DNA from: an uncultured Halomonas sp.
GTDB lineage: Bacteria > Pseudomonadota > Gammaproteobacteria > Pseudomonadales > Halomonadaceae
Direction: 5' to 3'
Length of the DNA stretch: 64,000 bases
Assembly: GCF_946887195.1 (NCBI RefSeq)
Contig: NZ_CAMPKE010000007.1
Location: 124,001-188,000, forward strand
Numbering within the stretch: the stretch's first letter is position 1; every line of letters starts with the position of its first letter. This document shows positions 17,787 to 26,137 of the stretch, one piece after another. The notes below the pieces were generated by a model. That model searched no databases. It was not told where the DNA came from and saw only the letters and a list, made by a program, of their open reading frames with translations. The position numbers and the translations under genes are program-made.

Positions 17787-18838
17787 ACCACTCGCATCGC
17801 GGTCGTCGCTGGCTTGGCTGCCTATTCGCCAGCCTGGCCCTGACGCTATCGGCCAACCCCGCCCTGGCACGCACACCGCTAACCGTCGAAGCGGCACTCG
17901 ATCGCCAAGTCGTGGCTCCGCTATTACAAGCGTTCGAAAGCACACATCCGGAGATTGCGCTGGATTACCGAGACAGCTCCACCCTGGAGGTCGACCGGCG
18001 CATTCGGCAGGCCGATCCAGCACCGGATGTGGTGATCAGCTCGGCGATGCCCTGGCAAATGGCGCGAGTCAATGATGGCCTGGCACAGCCGCTCAACAGC
18101 GCCGAGGCCAGGGCCTGGCCCGAATGGGCGAAATGGCGCGACGAGGTGTTCGGTTTCACTTTCGAGCCCATCGTCATGGCCTACCGACTGGATCTGGCCA
18201 AATACATGATGCCGCCCTACACCCATGCCGATCTGCATGAACTATTGACCACACAGCCAGAACTCGAGGGCCGTGTGACCACCTATTCACCGCTCTACAG
18301 CGGCGTGGGGTATACCTTGTTTCAGCAGGATGCGCGTTATTCACCGCGCTTCTGGGACCTGGTGGCGGCCATGGGCGCCGCCAATGTCAATCTGGAAGAA
18401 ACCACTCGCGATATGCTAAAGGGGCTCAGCGAAGGGCGATATTGGCTGGGCTATAACCTGCTGGGATCCTATGCCATGGTCTGGGCTCAGACGCACCCGG
18501 ACGTCATGGTGCAAGTGCCCAAGGATTATGCGCTGGTCATGATGCGCATGGCCTTCATTCATCGTGACGCTCCACACCCCAGGGCTGCCAGGCAATTCCT
18601 CAACTTTCTGCTCGGTGAGGAGGGTCAGCGCATATTGGCTGGCAAGACACCGCTATTCAGTGTGCTCCCCGGCATCACCGGCCCTTATACCGCGCAACGA
18701 CTACGCGACCAGGTCGGCGATCATCTCTATCCGATTCCGATCAATGCCACGCTTCTCGCGTTCGTCGATCCGCAGCGCCGCGATGCCTTCATGGACCGCT
18801 GGATGCGCGAGATCCAGATTCTCGATGCTGTTAAATGA
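17783..18838 (+). CDS. Periplasmic solute-binding protein overlapping tctE (PgtC/Fe3+-type fold)
   Basis: A 351-residue secreted protein with a signal peptide ending at ANPALARTP and the layout of ABC-type binding proteins of the PgtC/iron family: VEAALDRQVVAPLLQAFE at the N terminus, TFEPIVMAYR near residue 130 and AARQFLNFLLGEEGQRIL near residue 272. No ABC permease or ATPase gene follows. It overlaps tctE by 4 bp (ATGA), so all three are one transcript. This suggests it presents ligand to the sensor kinase, as PgtC does with PgtB in Salmonella (inference), rather than to a transporter. Confidence 0.85.
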   Translation: MNHSHRGRRWLGCLFASLALTLSANPALARTPLTVEAALDRQVVAPLLQAFESTHPEIALDYRDSSTLEVDRRIRQADPAPDVVISSAMPWQMARVNDGLAQPLNSAEARAWPEWAKWRDEVFGFTFEPIVMAYRLDLAKYMMPPYTHADLHELLTTQPELEGRVTTYSPLYSGVGYTLFQQDARYSPRFWDLVAAMGAANVNLEETTRDMLKGLSEGRYWLGYNLLGSYAMVWAQTHPDVMVQVPKDYALVMMRMAFIHRDAPHPRAARQFLNFLLGEEGQRILAGKTPLFSVLPGITGPYTAQRLRDQVGDHLYPIPINATLLAFVDPQRRDAFMDRWMREIQILDAVK

Positions 18839-18933
18839 TCGCCTTTTCAGTTTGAGTGCTCCATCAAACGCCATGCAAATTGAAGCTTAGCGGTGGATCA
18901 ACAGCCTGCGTCACAATCTCTATGACTACCGAT

Positions 18934-19329
18934 TCATGGAAAGGCCGAGCGCAGACCGAGACGAGCAACGAACGGATCGAAATCCCGGTCGCTGTAAAGC
19001 AGCGCGTAGCCGCTCTCGATACAACGCGTGGCAATTACCGTGTCGATCGTTTTGCGCACAGTGATGCCCAGCGCGCGCAAGGTACGGAAGTTCCTGGCAG
19101 CTTGAATGGCGATATCCCGACCACCCAAATCGATAACAGCCAAGGAAGTCAGGAGCCGCTTGGCCTGGTTGAAATCATGGTCGCTTCCAAAGCCTTGTAG
19201 CACCTCGGTCAGGACCAGATCTCCAGTCACAATCGGCTCGCTGCCAAGTAACAGATCCAACTTATCAGTCTGCGGCGTGGCGGTTCCTCGAAAGTAGTCA
19301 ATCCAGACGCTGGAATCGACAAGCGTCAT
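18934..19329 (-). CDS. vapC: VapC-type PIN-domain toxin ribonuclease
   Basis: A 131-residue PIN-domain protein with the acidic active-site residues in place: D5 (LVDSSVWIDYF), E42 (LTEVLQG), D96 (TIDTVIA) and D114 (YSDRDFDPF). VapC toxins cut RNA, commonly initiator tRNA. The gene overlaps vapB by 4 bp, as expected for a coupled type II toxin-antitoxin operon. All catalytic positions are present, so the toxin is probably functional. Confidence 0.93.
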   Translation of the reverse strand: MTLVDSSVWIDYFRGTATPQTDKLDLLLGSEPIVTGDLVLTEVLQGFGSDHDFNQAKRLLTSLAVIDLGGRDIAIQAARNFRTLRALGITVRKTIDTVIATRCIESGYALLYSDRDFDPFVARLGLRSAFP

Positions 19330-19520
19330 TTATCGCTCCTCATCGCATCCAAGTCGCCCTGCCAATCCAGCTTTCCCCGGAAACGTCGAATCTCTGCCTG
19401 CTGTTGTAGCCGCAGCAAGGTCCGCAGCCCAAGCTCCACTGCTTCGCGCTTGGTCTTCAGGCCGGTTGCGCGCAGCGTGTCTTCCATCAACCTGTCGTCT
19501 ATTACGATATTCGTGCGCAT
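19326..19520 (-). CDS. vapB: VapB-type antitoxin
   Basis: A 64-residue antitoxin of the VapB family whose N terminus MRTNIVIDDRLMEDTL is a ribbon-helix-helix DNA-binding arm. The KTKREAVELGLRTLL segment is the second helix, and the C-terminal FRGKLDWQGDLDAMR segment is the toxin-binding tail. I take the ATG at 19520: the family begins here, and the operator dyad lies immediately upstream. It neutralises VapC and represses the operon with it. Confidence 0.93.
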   Translation of the reverse strand: MRTNIVIDDRLMEDTLRATGLKTKREAVELGLRTLLRLQQQAEIRRFRGKLDWQGDLDAMRSDK

Positions 19521-19551
19521 GATGTGTAATACCTCTGATTTTATACACATC
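19521..19551. promoter_or_regulatory. vapBC operator dyad
   Basis: GATGTGTA (19521-19528) and TACACATC (19544-19551) are perfect 8-bp inverted arms 15 bp apart, directly abutting the vapB start codon. The spacing suits two ribbon-helix-helix dimers and fits autoregulation by VapB-VapC. Confidence 0.65.
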
Positions 19552-19564
19552 GTAGCATATCAAT

Positions 19565-20335
19565 CTATTTCGAGCCTTTTTCGAGCAAACGCCGCATCGC
19601 CGGCGTCGGCTCTTCGATCTTGTGATGCCGGCGGCTGGCGGCGTAGCTGTCGTTGAAGGCGTCGAAGTAGTCATCGAGGATCGAAGCGGCATCTTCGTCG
19701 CCGCTCTGGCGCAGCAGCTCGGCGGCAACTTCGGCGGTACATAGATGCGCCTTTGATGCCGGCTTGCGCAGGTGATAGCGAGTCAGCCGCTCGCTACGTA
19801 GCGGCAGCACAGGCAGATGTTCGAGATAGGGACTCTTGCGAAACATGCGCCGCGCCTGGCGCCAGGTACCGTCGAGAATGATGAATACCGGTATAAGACC
19901 GTTGCCCTTCGCGTCATTCACGGCTCGGGGCTCTACCACGCGCTCGGCGTAATCCGGCTGGTCGTCGGGAAAGACGATGAACGGCGCGTAGCGCGGGTCG
20001 GCGAGCCGTGCCAATAGCCGTTCGTCCGGCGCGGTGCGATACCAGGTGAATAGCTCGGTGGTGTCGAGAATATCGCCGATCAGCCGCCCGGTATTGGTCG
20101 GCTTGTTATGTTCCAGCGGGTGGGTCAGCAGCCAGAAACGCGCCTGGCTCTCGGCGGTGGCTTTATACGGGCACAGGCAATTGAGCAGCGGTAGGCGGCA
20201 CCCTTCACAGCGCTTGACGAAGCTGCCGCGTGCCTTGAATGGACGGCGCGGCGGGCGCGGCCGACCGGTTGCCGGATCGCGTTCACAAATGCTGGCATCG
20301 CTAGCATCGGCATGATCGCCAGTGGCTTCGCTCAT
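19565..20335 (-). CDS. tapT: DTW-domain tRNA-uridine aminocarboxypropyltransferase
   Basis: A 256-residue DTW-domain protein. The cysteine cluster CEGCRLPLLNCLCP is near residue 43, and the DGTWRQARRMFRKSP stretch is near residue 155. A C-terminal DAFNDSYAASRRHHK tail follows. In E. coli the family member TapT (YfiP) transfers the aminocarboxypropyl group of SAM to U47 of tRNA. The N-terminal 35 residues are poorly conserved and the exact start is less certain. It lies alone on the minus strand, 44 bp downstream of the vapB start region. Confidence 0.85.
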   Translation of the reverse strand: MSEATGDHADASDASICERDPATGRPRPPRRPFKARGSFVKRCEGCRLPLLNCLCPYKATAESQARFWLLTHPLEHNKPTNTGRLIGDILDTTELFTWYRTAPDERLLARLADPRYAPFIVFPDDQPDYAERVVEPRAVNDAKGNGLIPVFIILDGTWRQARRMFRKSPYLEHLPVLPLRSERLTRYHLRKPASKAHLCTAEVAAELLRQSGDEDAASILDDYFDAFNDSYAASRRHHKIEEPTPAMRRLLEKGSK

Positions 20336-20352
20336 GAAATAAACCGACCATC

Positions 20353-20394
20353 GAAAACAGGGCCGGGCATTCTAGCATGCCAGGCCCTGTTTTC
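20353..20394 (-). terminator. Intrinsic terminator downstream of the BASS transporter
   Basis: GAAAACAGGGCC and GGCCCTGTTTTC form a 12-bp perfect stem enclosing a second small stem (GGCAT/ATGCC). Read on the minus strand it begins 22 bp after the transporter stop and ends in TTTTC. Its symmetry may allow it to work in both directions. Confidence 0.7.
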
Positions 20395-20415
20395 ATGATC
20401 CGGCGCAGTCCCGGT

Positions 20416-21378
20416 TCAGCGCGCAGCGGAGCCAGTATCGGCTTGCGCATGACCATCGGCAGCGCTCACCGGGCGGCGTTTCCAGTAGCCGGCGAGCAGC
20501 GAACCGGAGACGTTGTGCCATACCGAGAACAGTGCACCGGGCAAGGCTGCCGTGGTGGTGAAGAACTGGTTAGCCAGCGCCACGGCAAGGCCTGAATTCT
20601 GCATGCCGACTTCGATGGCGATGGTCCGGGCGATGCGCTTGTCGAAGCCCAGCAATCGACCGATGCCGTAACCGCCAGCCAGGCCGATCGCATTGTGCAG
20701 GATGACCGCCAGTGCCACCAGCGGGCCCAACGTTGCCAGGCGGCCGGCATTGAGCCCCACCACGATGGCGATGATGATCACGATCGCGAACATGGCCAAT
20801 GTCGCCAGGGCCGGCTCGACGCGGCGAATCCGTGCGCCGAGGAAATGGTGAATCACCACGCCGAAGGCGATCGGTGCGATCACCAGCTGAGCGATGCTCA
20901 GGAACATGCCCCACACCGGCACATCGACGCTCTGGCCGACCAATAGCCAGGTCAGTAGCGGCGTGGCGACGACCGATACCAATGTCGATACCAGCGTCAT
21001 CGATACCGACAGCGCGACATGCCCACCGGCCAGCCAGGTCATGACGTTGGAGGCGGTGCCGCCGGCAGTGGCGCCGACCAGTACCATACCGGTGGTGAGT
21101 TCCGGTGAGAGCCCCAGCAGCCAGGAGACGAACAGTGCCGCCAGCGGCATGATCGAGAATTGCAGGACAAGGCCGACGGCGACCGGCAGCGGCGCACGCA
21201 CCACGCCGAGGAAATCATGGCGCGATAGCGTCAGACCCATGGCGAACATGATGATCGCCAGCAGCAGTTTTATCTGGGAAGCCAGACCGGTGAACCACTC
21301 GGGCTGCCAGGCGGCACACAGCGCAAAGAGGATCGCCCAGACCGGAAACAGGCGATTGAGACGTTCGAAGATCGACAT
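20416..21378 (-). CDS. Bile acid:sodium symporter family (BASS) transporter
   Basis: A 320-residue membrane protein with about ten helices and the family signature VGATAGGTASNVMTWLAGG near residue 103-121, plus EVGMQNSGLAVALA near residue 262, which forms the crossed helices binding sodium. BASS proteins import organic anions such as pyruvate, pantothenate or 2-keto acids with sodium. Nothing nearby identifies the substrate. It is a single gene with its own terminator. Confidence 0.88.
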   Translation of the reverse strand: MSIFERLNRLFPVWAILFALCAAWQPEWFTGLASQIKLLLAIIMFAMGLTLSRHDFLGVVRAPLPVAVGLVLQFSIMPLAALFVSWLLGLSPELTTGMVLVGATAGGTASNVMTWLAGGHVALSVSMTLVSTLVSVVATPLLTWLLVGQSVDVPVWGMFLSIAQLVIAPIAFGVVIHHFLGARIRRVEPALATLAMFAIVIIIAIVVGLNAGRLATLGPLVALAVILHNAIGLAGGYGIGRLLGFDKRIARTIAIEVGMQNSGLAVALANQFFTTTAALPGALFSVWHNVSGSLLAGYWKRRPVSAADGHAQADTGSAAR

Positions 21379-21538
21379 GATGTATCCTGGCGCGTTTGTT
21401 CAACAATAGTTAGCCAACTATCTTGCCCCAAGTTCGACGATCGGTGAAGCCTGTATTAGCCGATCAGCGCCGGCTTTAATGACATTGGCGACATAGACGG
21501 CGACAATGGCCACCCACTCTCGAAGCGCCTTGGTCGCC

Positions 21539-22348
21539 ATGTTTGATGCCCTGCCGATCGTCTACCAGGACGATACGCTAGTTGCCGTGCGCAAGCCCTC
21601 CGGCCTGCTCGTGCATCGCACGGCGCTGGCGCGTGGTGAAACGCGCTTCGCCCTGCAACTGCTGCGCGACCAGCTCGGCCGGCACGTTTATCCCGTGCAT
21701 CGGCTGGATCGCCCCACCTCGGGGCTATTGCTGTTCGCACTCGATCCTGACACGGCACGCGAGTTGGGCGCTGCGTTCACCGCTCAGCGTGTCCACAAGC
21801 GCTATCTGGCGGTGGTGCGTGGCGTCGGCCCCGAGCATGAATGGCTCGACGCCCCGCTACGCGAGGAGGATGGCAGGCGACCCAAGGCCGAAATGCCCCC
21901 GCAGCCGGCCCGTACCGAAGTCCGCCGGCTCGATAGCGTCGAGCTGCCGATCCAGGTCGATCGCTACCCGCAGGCCCGCTACTCGTTGATCGAAGCGCGG
22001 CCGCTGAGTGGGCGACGCCACCAGATTCGCCGCCACCTGGCCGGCCGCGGTTATCCGATCATCGGTGATGCCAAGCACGGCAAGGGGCTGCACAATCGTT
22101 TCTTTCGCGAGCGATTGGCCTGCCCTCACCTGCTGTTGGCCGCGGTGGGCATGAGCTTTCGTCATCCCGAGCGTCAGGCGACGCTGCATCTCAGCGCGAC
22201 CGTCGATGCCGATATGCGCCAGTTATTCGAACGCTTCGGCTGGAGTGGGCATCTGCCGGTCGATGCCATCCGCTGGGAGAGCGTCACACGCAGCGAACCC
22301 CTTGATCGAAAACGCATTGAAGAGCCGAGTTGCAATGAATGCCTTTGA
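21539..22348 (+). CDS. truC: tRNA pseudouridine(65) synthase TruC
   Basis: A 269-residue RluA-family pseudouridine synthase. HRLDRPTSGLLL carries the catalytic aspartate D57, and PLSGRRHQIRRHL is the conserved C-terminal motif. The overall pattern, including GDAKHGKGLHNRFF and FGWSGHLP near the end, matches E. coli TruC, which makes pseudouridine 65 in tRNA-Ile and tRNA-Asp. An upstream in-frame ATG at 21506 is possible; I prefer 21539 because the protein then starts like TruC (MFDALPIVYQDD). The gene overlaps tcdA by 14 bp. Confidence 0.88.
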   Translation: MFDALPIVYQDDTLVAVRKPSGLLVHRTALARGETRFALQLLRDQLGRHVYPVHRLDRPTSGLLLFALDPDTARELGAAFTAQRVHKRYLAVVRGVGPEHEWLDAPLREEDGRRPKAEMPPQPARTEVRRLDSVELPIQVDRYPQARYSLIEARPLSGRRHQIRRHLAGRGYPIIGDAKHGKGLHNRFFRERLACPHLLLAAVGMSFRHPERQATLHLSATVDADMRQLFERFGWSGHLPVDAIRWESVTRSEPLDRKRIEEPSCNECL

Positions 22349-23183
22349 TTCGAACGTCGTGCATGACGATTACGAACTGCGCTTCGGCGGCATCCGCCGC
22401 CTTTACGGTGCCCGCGCCGTGGCACGCTTTCGTCGCGCCCACGTGGTGGTGGTCGGTGTCGGCGGCGTGGGTAGTTGGGCGGTGGAGGCGCTGGCCCGCG
22501 CCGGCATCGGCAAGCTGACGCTGATCGATCTCGACGACGTCTGCGTATCCAACGTCAATCGCCAGTTGCATGCACTCGACGGCACCATCGGCCGACCCAA
22601 GGTCGAGGTGCTCGCCGAGCGCTGCCGGGCGATCCATCCGGATATCGAGGCGATCGCCGACACAGCCTTCGTCACCCCGACCAACCTGGCGGAGCGCATC
22701 CCCGACGACGCCGATCATGTCATCGATGCCATCGATAGCGTGGTCGCCAAGGCCGCGCTGATCGCCTGGTGCAAGCGCCGCAAGCTGGCGCTGACCGTGA
22801 CCGGCGCCGCCGGCGGCCAGACCGACCCCACGCGCATCCGCGTCGCCGACCTGACGCGCACCGAGCACGACCCGCTGCTGGCCAAGGTGCGTGCTCGGCT
22901 GCGCCGCGATTTCGGCTTTTCACGCAACCCCAAGCGCCGCTTCGGTGTGGAATGCGTCTATTCTGACGAACAACTCGTCTATCCCGGCAGCGATGGCGAA
23001 GTCTGCCTGCAAAAGCCCGAGCACGGCCAGGCCACACGTCTGGATTGTGCCAGCGGCTTCGGTGCCGCGACCTTCGTCACCGGCAGTTTCGGCTTCGTCG
23101 CCGCTTCACGCGCCTTGGCGCGCCTGGCACGTCATTCAGACCAAGCCGCCATTACCCCTGAGGAGTCTTGCGATGCACCATGA
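22335..23183 (+). CDS. tcdA: tRNA threonylcarbamoyladenosine dehydratase TcdA
   Basis: A 282-residue E1/ThiF-like protein with the nucleotide loop GVGGVG at residues 41-46 and the DLDDVCVSNVNRQLHA segment typical of TcdA (CsdL). This enzyme uses ATP to cyclise t6A to ct6A at position 37 of ANN-decoding tRNAs. A cysteine (GVECVYSDE) lies in the C-terminal region. The ATG at 22335 is inside the last codons of truC, and its own last 11 bp overlap the DUF1653 gene, so three RNA- or function-unlinked small genes are translationally coupled. Confidence 0.92.
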   Translation: MNAFDSNVVHDDYELRFGGIRRLYGARAVARFRRAHVVVVGVGGVGSWAVEALARAGIGKLTLIDLDDVCVSNVNRQLHALDGTIGRPKVEVLAERCRAIHPDIEAIADTAFVTPTNLAERIPDDADHVIDAIDSVVAKAALIAWCKRRKLALTVTGAAGGQTDPTRIRVADLTRTEHDPLLAKVRARLRRDFGFSRNPKRRFGVECVYSDEQLVYPGSDGEVCLQKPEHGQATRLDCASGFGAATFVTGSFGFVAASRALARLARHSDQAAITPEESCDAP

Positions 23184-23406
23184 CCATCACCGCCCGGCGG
23201 TGGGCATTTACCGTCATTACAAGGGCCAGAGCTATGAGGTGATCGGTTTGGCCCATCACAGCGAAACCGAGGAGCCCCTGGTGGTCTATCGCGCCCTCCA
23301 TGGCGACTGTGGCCTGTGGGTGCGCCCGCTGGAGATGTTCAACGAGACCGTCGAGGTACAGGGCGAGCCGGTACCGCGCTTCGAACTGGAAACCGCGTTC
23401 AAGTAG
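23173..23406 (+). CDS. DUF1653 protein
   Basis: A 77-residue protein ([20 protein letters not shown] ... [10 protein letters not shown] ... LWVRPLEMF) that matches the DUF1653 pattern, a small SH3-like beta barrel of unknown function. It overlaps the end of tcdA by 11 bp, with GAGGAG ahead of the ATG. No catalytic residues are evident. Confidence 0.85.
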   Translation: MHHDHHRPAVGIYRHYKGQSYEVIGLAHHSETEEPLVVYRALHGDCGLWVRPLEMFNETVEVQGEPVPRFELETAFK

Positions 23407-23522
23407 CGCGTGCCAATTGTCCGATTCGTGGCAGCAGACATGCCGGCACGCCCCGCGAATGCTATACTTCGGCGCTTGATAATTTGGGGCACGCCGGTAA
23501 CGGCGAATCGAGCGGAGGAAGC

Positions 23523-24029
23523 ATGAGCGCACGAGTAGGCGTCATCATGGGATCGACATCGGACTGGGCGACCCTGTGTCACACGGCCGAGACACTGAAA
23601 CGACTGGGCATCGAACACGAGGTCAAGGTGGTGTCGGCCCATCGCACTCCGGATTTGCTGTTCGACTACGCTGGCAGCGCAGCCGAACGTGGCCTCGAAG
23701 TGATCATAGCCGGTGCCGGCGGCGCCGCGCACCTGCCCGGCATGGCTGCCGCCAAGACCTGCCTGCCGGTGCTCGGCGTACCGGTACAATCGAGCATGCT
23801 CAGCGGCGTCGATTCGCTACTGTCGATCGTGCAGATGCCCGCCGGCATTCCCACCGGCACGCTGGCCATCGGCCGCGCCGGGGCGATCAACGCCGCCCTG
23901 CTGGCCGCCGCGATACTCGGCAACAAGTACCCCGAGACCCGCGCCGCGCTGGAAGAGTACCGCGCCGAGCAGACCCGCAAGGTGCTCGAGCGGCCCGACC
24001 CCAGCCAACCCGATCCCCAAGAGGCCTGA
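23523..24029 (+). CDS. purE: N5-carboxyaminoimidazole ribonucleotide mutase
   Basis: A 168-residue PurE of class I. The phosphate loop [11 protein letters not shown] is at residues 5-15, VVSAHRTPD carries the catalytic histidine, and [11 protein letters not shown] follows. It moves the carboxyl group of N5-CAIR to give CAIR in purine synthesis. AGCGGAGGAAGC precedes the ATG. purK follows after 3 bp, giving the usual two-gene operon. A TATACT -10 candidate lies at 23463-23468, though no good -35 is evident. Confidence 0.95.
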   Translation: MSARVGVIMGSTSDWATLCHTAETLKRLGIEHEVKVVSAHRTPDLLFDYAGSAAERGLEVIIAGAGGAAHLPGMAAAKTCLPVLGVPVQSSMLSGVDSLLSIVQMPAGIPTGTLAIGRAGAINAALLAAAILGNKYPETRAALEEYRAEQTRKVLERPDPSQPDPQEA

Positions 24030-24032
24030 ACG

Positions 24033-25124
24033 ATGCGTATTGGAGTTGTCGGTGGCGGCCAGCTTGGCCGCATGCTGGCCGAAGCCGGCGCCGGATTCGA
24101 TGCCCGCTTCACCTTTCTCGACCCGTCCGATGCGGCCTGCGCCGGGCTTCATGGGCATCACCTGAAGGCCGATTGGAACGATGCGACCGCGCTCGAATCG
24201 CTGATCGCTGACAGCGATGTGGTGACCTTCGAGTTCGAGAACGTCTCCCCCGAGGTCGTCGCCAGGCTCGCCGAGCAGCGCCCGGCCTTCCCACCCGCCG
24301 AGGCGCTGGCCACCGCGCGCGATCGCTGGGCCGAGAAAGCGCTGTTTCGCTCGCTGGACATTCCGCTGCCGGCGGTGGCGAAAGTCGACAGCCAGGCCGA
24401 GCTCGATGCCGCGGTCGCCGAAATCGGCCTGCCGGCGGTATTGAAGACCCGCACCCTGGGCTACGACGGCAAGGGTCAGAAGGTGCTGCGCGAACCGTTC
24501 GAGGTGGCAAACGCCTTCGGCGAACTCGGCGCGGTGCCGCTGGTACTCGAAGGCTTCGTCGATTTCGATTACGAGGTTTCGCTGATCGCGGTGCGCGGTC
24601 AGGATGGCGAAACTCGCGCCTGGCCGCTGACGCGCAACGAACACCGCCAGGGCATGCTGCACTGCTCGATCCCGCAGCTCGATCACGGCCTGCAATCGCT
24701 CGCCGACGACTATGCCAACCGGGTGCTCGCCAAGCTCGATTATGTCGGGGTGATGGCGTTCGAGTTCTTCGTCGCCGGTGACGATCTGCTGGCCAACGAG
24801 ATCGCTCCACGCGTTCACAATTCCGGCCATTGGAGCATCGAAGGCGCCGCGACCAGCCAGTTCGAAAACCACTTGCGGGCCATTGCCGGCCTGCCGCTGG
24901 GCTCGACCGAACGCCTCGTGCCGTGCGCCATGCTCAACGTGATCGGCGCCTTCCCCGAGCGCGACGCGGTGCTGAGCGTCGCCGGCACCCGCTGGCACGA
25001 TTACGGCAAGGCCCCGCGCCCTGGCCGCAAGATCGGACATATCACCGTGCTCGCCCATGACGACGAGCAGCTAGCGCAGCGAGTCGACGCCGTGGAGAGA
25101 TTGTTGGCCAACGATTTGGGCTGA
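24033..25124 (+). CDS. purK: N5-carboxyaminoimidazole ribonucleotide synthase
   Basis: A 363-residue ATP-grasp enzyme. It begins MRIGVVGGGQLGRMLAEAG and includes LKTRTLGYDGKGQ (the ATP-grasp loop, near residue 147) and NEIAPRVHNSGHWSIEG (the metal and product site, near residue 253). It joins bicarbonate to AIR to give N5-CAIR, the substrate of PurE. It is the second gene of the purEK operon and ends just before a strong terminator. Confidence 0.95.
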   Translation: MRIGVVGGGQLGRMLAEAGAGFDARFTFLDPSDAACAGLHGHHLKADWNDATALESLIADSDVVTFEFENVSPEVVARLAEQRPAFPPAEALATARDRWAEKALFRSLDIPLPAVAKVDSQAELDAAVAEIGLPAVLKTRTLGYDGKGQKVLREPFEVANAFGELGAVPLVLEGFVDFDYEVSLIAVRGQDGETRAWPLTRNEHRQGMLHCSIPQLDHGLQSLADDYANRVLAKLDYVGVMAFEFFVAGDDLLANEIAPRVHNSGHWSIEGAATSQFENHLRAIAGLPLGSTERLVPCAMLNVIGAFPERDAVLSVAGTRWHDYGKAPRPGRKIGHITVLAHDDEQLAQRVDAVERLLANDLG

Positions 25125-25135
25125 CATCGCTGCCA

Positions 25136-25170
25136 ACGAAGAAGGGCGCCATCTGGGCGCCCTTCTTCGT
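25136..25170. terminator. Bidirectional terminator between purK and bfr
   Basis: ACGAAGAAGGGCGCC and GGCGCCCTTCTTCGT form a perfect 15-bp stem with a 5-base loop. It lies between the convergent purK (ends 25124) and bfr (ends 25193), with A- and T-rich stem bases suited to termination in both directions. Confidence 0.8.
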
Positions 25171-25192
25171 TTCATGACCGACAAGCGTCAGC

Positions 25193-25669
25193 TCATTCGG
25201 CTTCATGCATCTGCTTCTGCAGATAATTCTCGATACCCACCTTGTCGATCAGGCCGAGTTCGGTTTCCAGCATGTCGATGTGCTCTTCCTCGTCATCGAG
25301 AATCTGGCGGAACAGATCGCGGCTGACATAATCGCGCACCTGCTCACAGTAGGCGATGGCCTCGATCAGATCGTTGCGCCCCGCGTGTTCGGAGGCCAGA
25401 TCGCTCTCGAGCATCTCGCGGGTATTCTCGCCGATGTGCAGCTTGCCGAGATCCTGCAGATTGGGCAGCCCTTCGAGAAACAGGATGCGCTCGATGAGCT
25501 TGTCGGCGTGGTTCATTTCCTCGATGGATTCGTCGTACTCCCATTTGGCCAGCGCCTTGAGGCCCCAATCCTTGTACATCTTGGCATGCAGGAAATACTG
25601 GTTGATCGCCACCAGCTCGTTGCCAAGCACGGTGTTGAGGTATTCGATGACCTTGGCGTCGCCTTTCAT
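25193..25669 (-). CDS. bfr: Bacterioferritin
   Basis: A 158-residue four-helix iron-storage protein that assembles into a 24-subunit shell. The ferroxidase ligands E18, E51, H54, E94, E127 and H130 are all present, as is M52, the methionine that binds heme between two subunits. This makes it a heme-binding, catalytically active Bfr. It is encoded 194 bp from bfd on the same strand, and Bfd is the ferredoxin that reduces Bfr to release iron. GGGAATGATCTCC-like sequence precedes the start without an ideal ribosome site. Confidence 0.95.
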   Translation of the reverse strand: MKGDAKVIEYLNTVLGNELVAINQYFLHAKMYKDWGLKALAKWEYDESIEEMNHADKLIERILFLEGLPNLQDLGKLHIGENTREMLESDLASEHAGRNDLIEAIAYCEQVRDYVSRDLFRQILDDEEEHIDMLETELGLIDKVGIENYLQKQMHEAE

Positions 25670-25863
25670 GGGAATGATCTCCTCGCAGATTGTTTTTGGG
25701 CGCGGGGAATCACGCCCGACTCCGTTCGATGCGGGAAAGTATCGTCCAAAAAAGACAAAAAGTCGAATGAAGGCAATAAGTTGCAGCGACTTTGTCGCGA
25801 CTGCATCGCAACTGCGAAAGCTTGGCGGGTGCTAATGATGATGACAATTTAAAGCAGTAGGAA

Positions 25864-26067
25864 TTACACCGCGTAGGCGAAATCCGCATCCGGAACGATC
25901 TGGCGGGCCACGGCGTCGTTGGTGATACGCTTGCCCATGCAGGCGCACTTGCCGCATTGCGTGCCGCAGCCGGTCTGCTCGCGGACTTCGCGCCAGCTAC
26001 GCGCGCCCTCTTCCACGGCCTGGCGGATCGTCCGGTCGGAAACGCTTTTGCAGAGACACACGTACAT
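25864..26067 (-). CDS. bfd: Bacterioferritin-associated ferredoxin
   Basis: A 67-residue [2Fe-2S] ferredoxin. The MYVCLCK start and the CGTQCGKCAC segment give the cluster ligands C4, C6, C38 and C41. It passes electrons to the Bfr heme to mobilise stored iron. I chose the ATG at 26067, preceded by AGGTGATGG; a longer frame upstream lacks family similarity. A Fur-box-like sequence lies 27-46 bp upstream, which fits the iron-starvation induction known for bfd. Confidence 0.93.
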   Translation of the reverse strand: MYVCLCKSVSDRTIRQAVEEGARSWREVREQTGCGTQCGKCACMGKRITNDAVARQIVPDADFAYAV

Positions 26068-26093
26068 TCCATCACCTCGCTTGGCATTGCGAG

Positions 26094-26113
26094 GATAAAT
26101 GTAAATGATTCGC
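26094..26113 (-). promoter_or_regulatory. Probable Fur box upstream of bfd
   Basis: On the minus strand TGCGAATCATTTACATTT closely resembles common Fur sites of the TGAGAATCATTTTCATT kind. It sits immediately upstream of bfd, where iron-dependent repression is expected. Confidence 0.55.
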
Positions 26114-26137
26114 ATAGCGTCTTGCAATACTCTGTCG

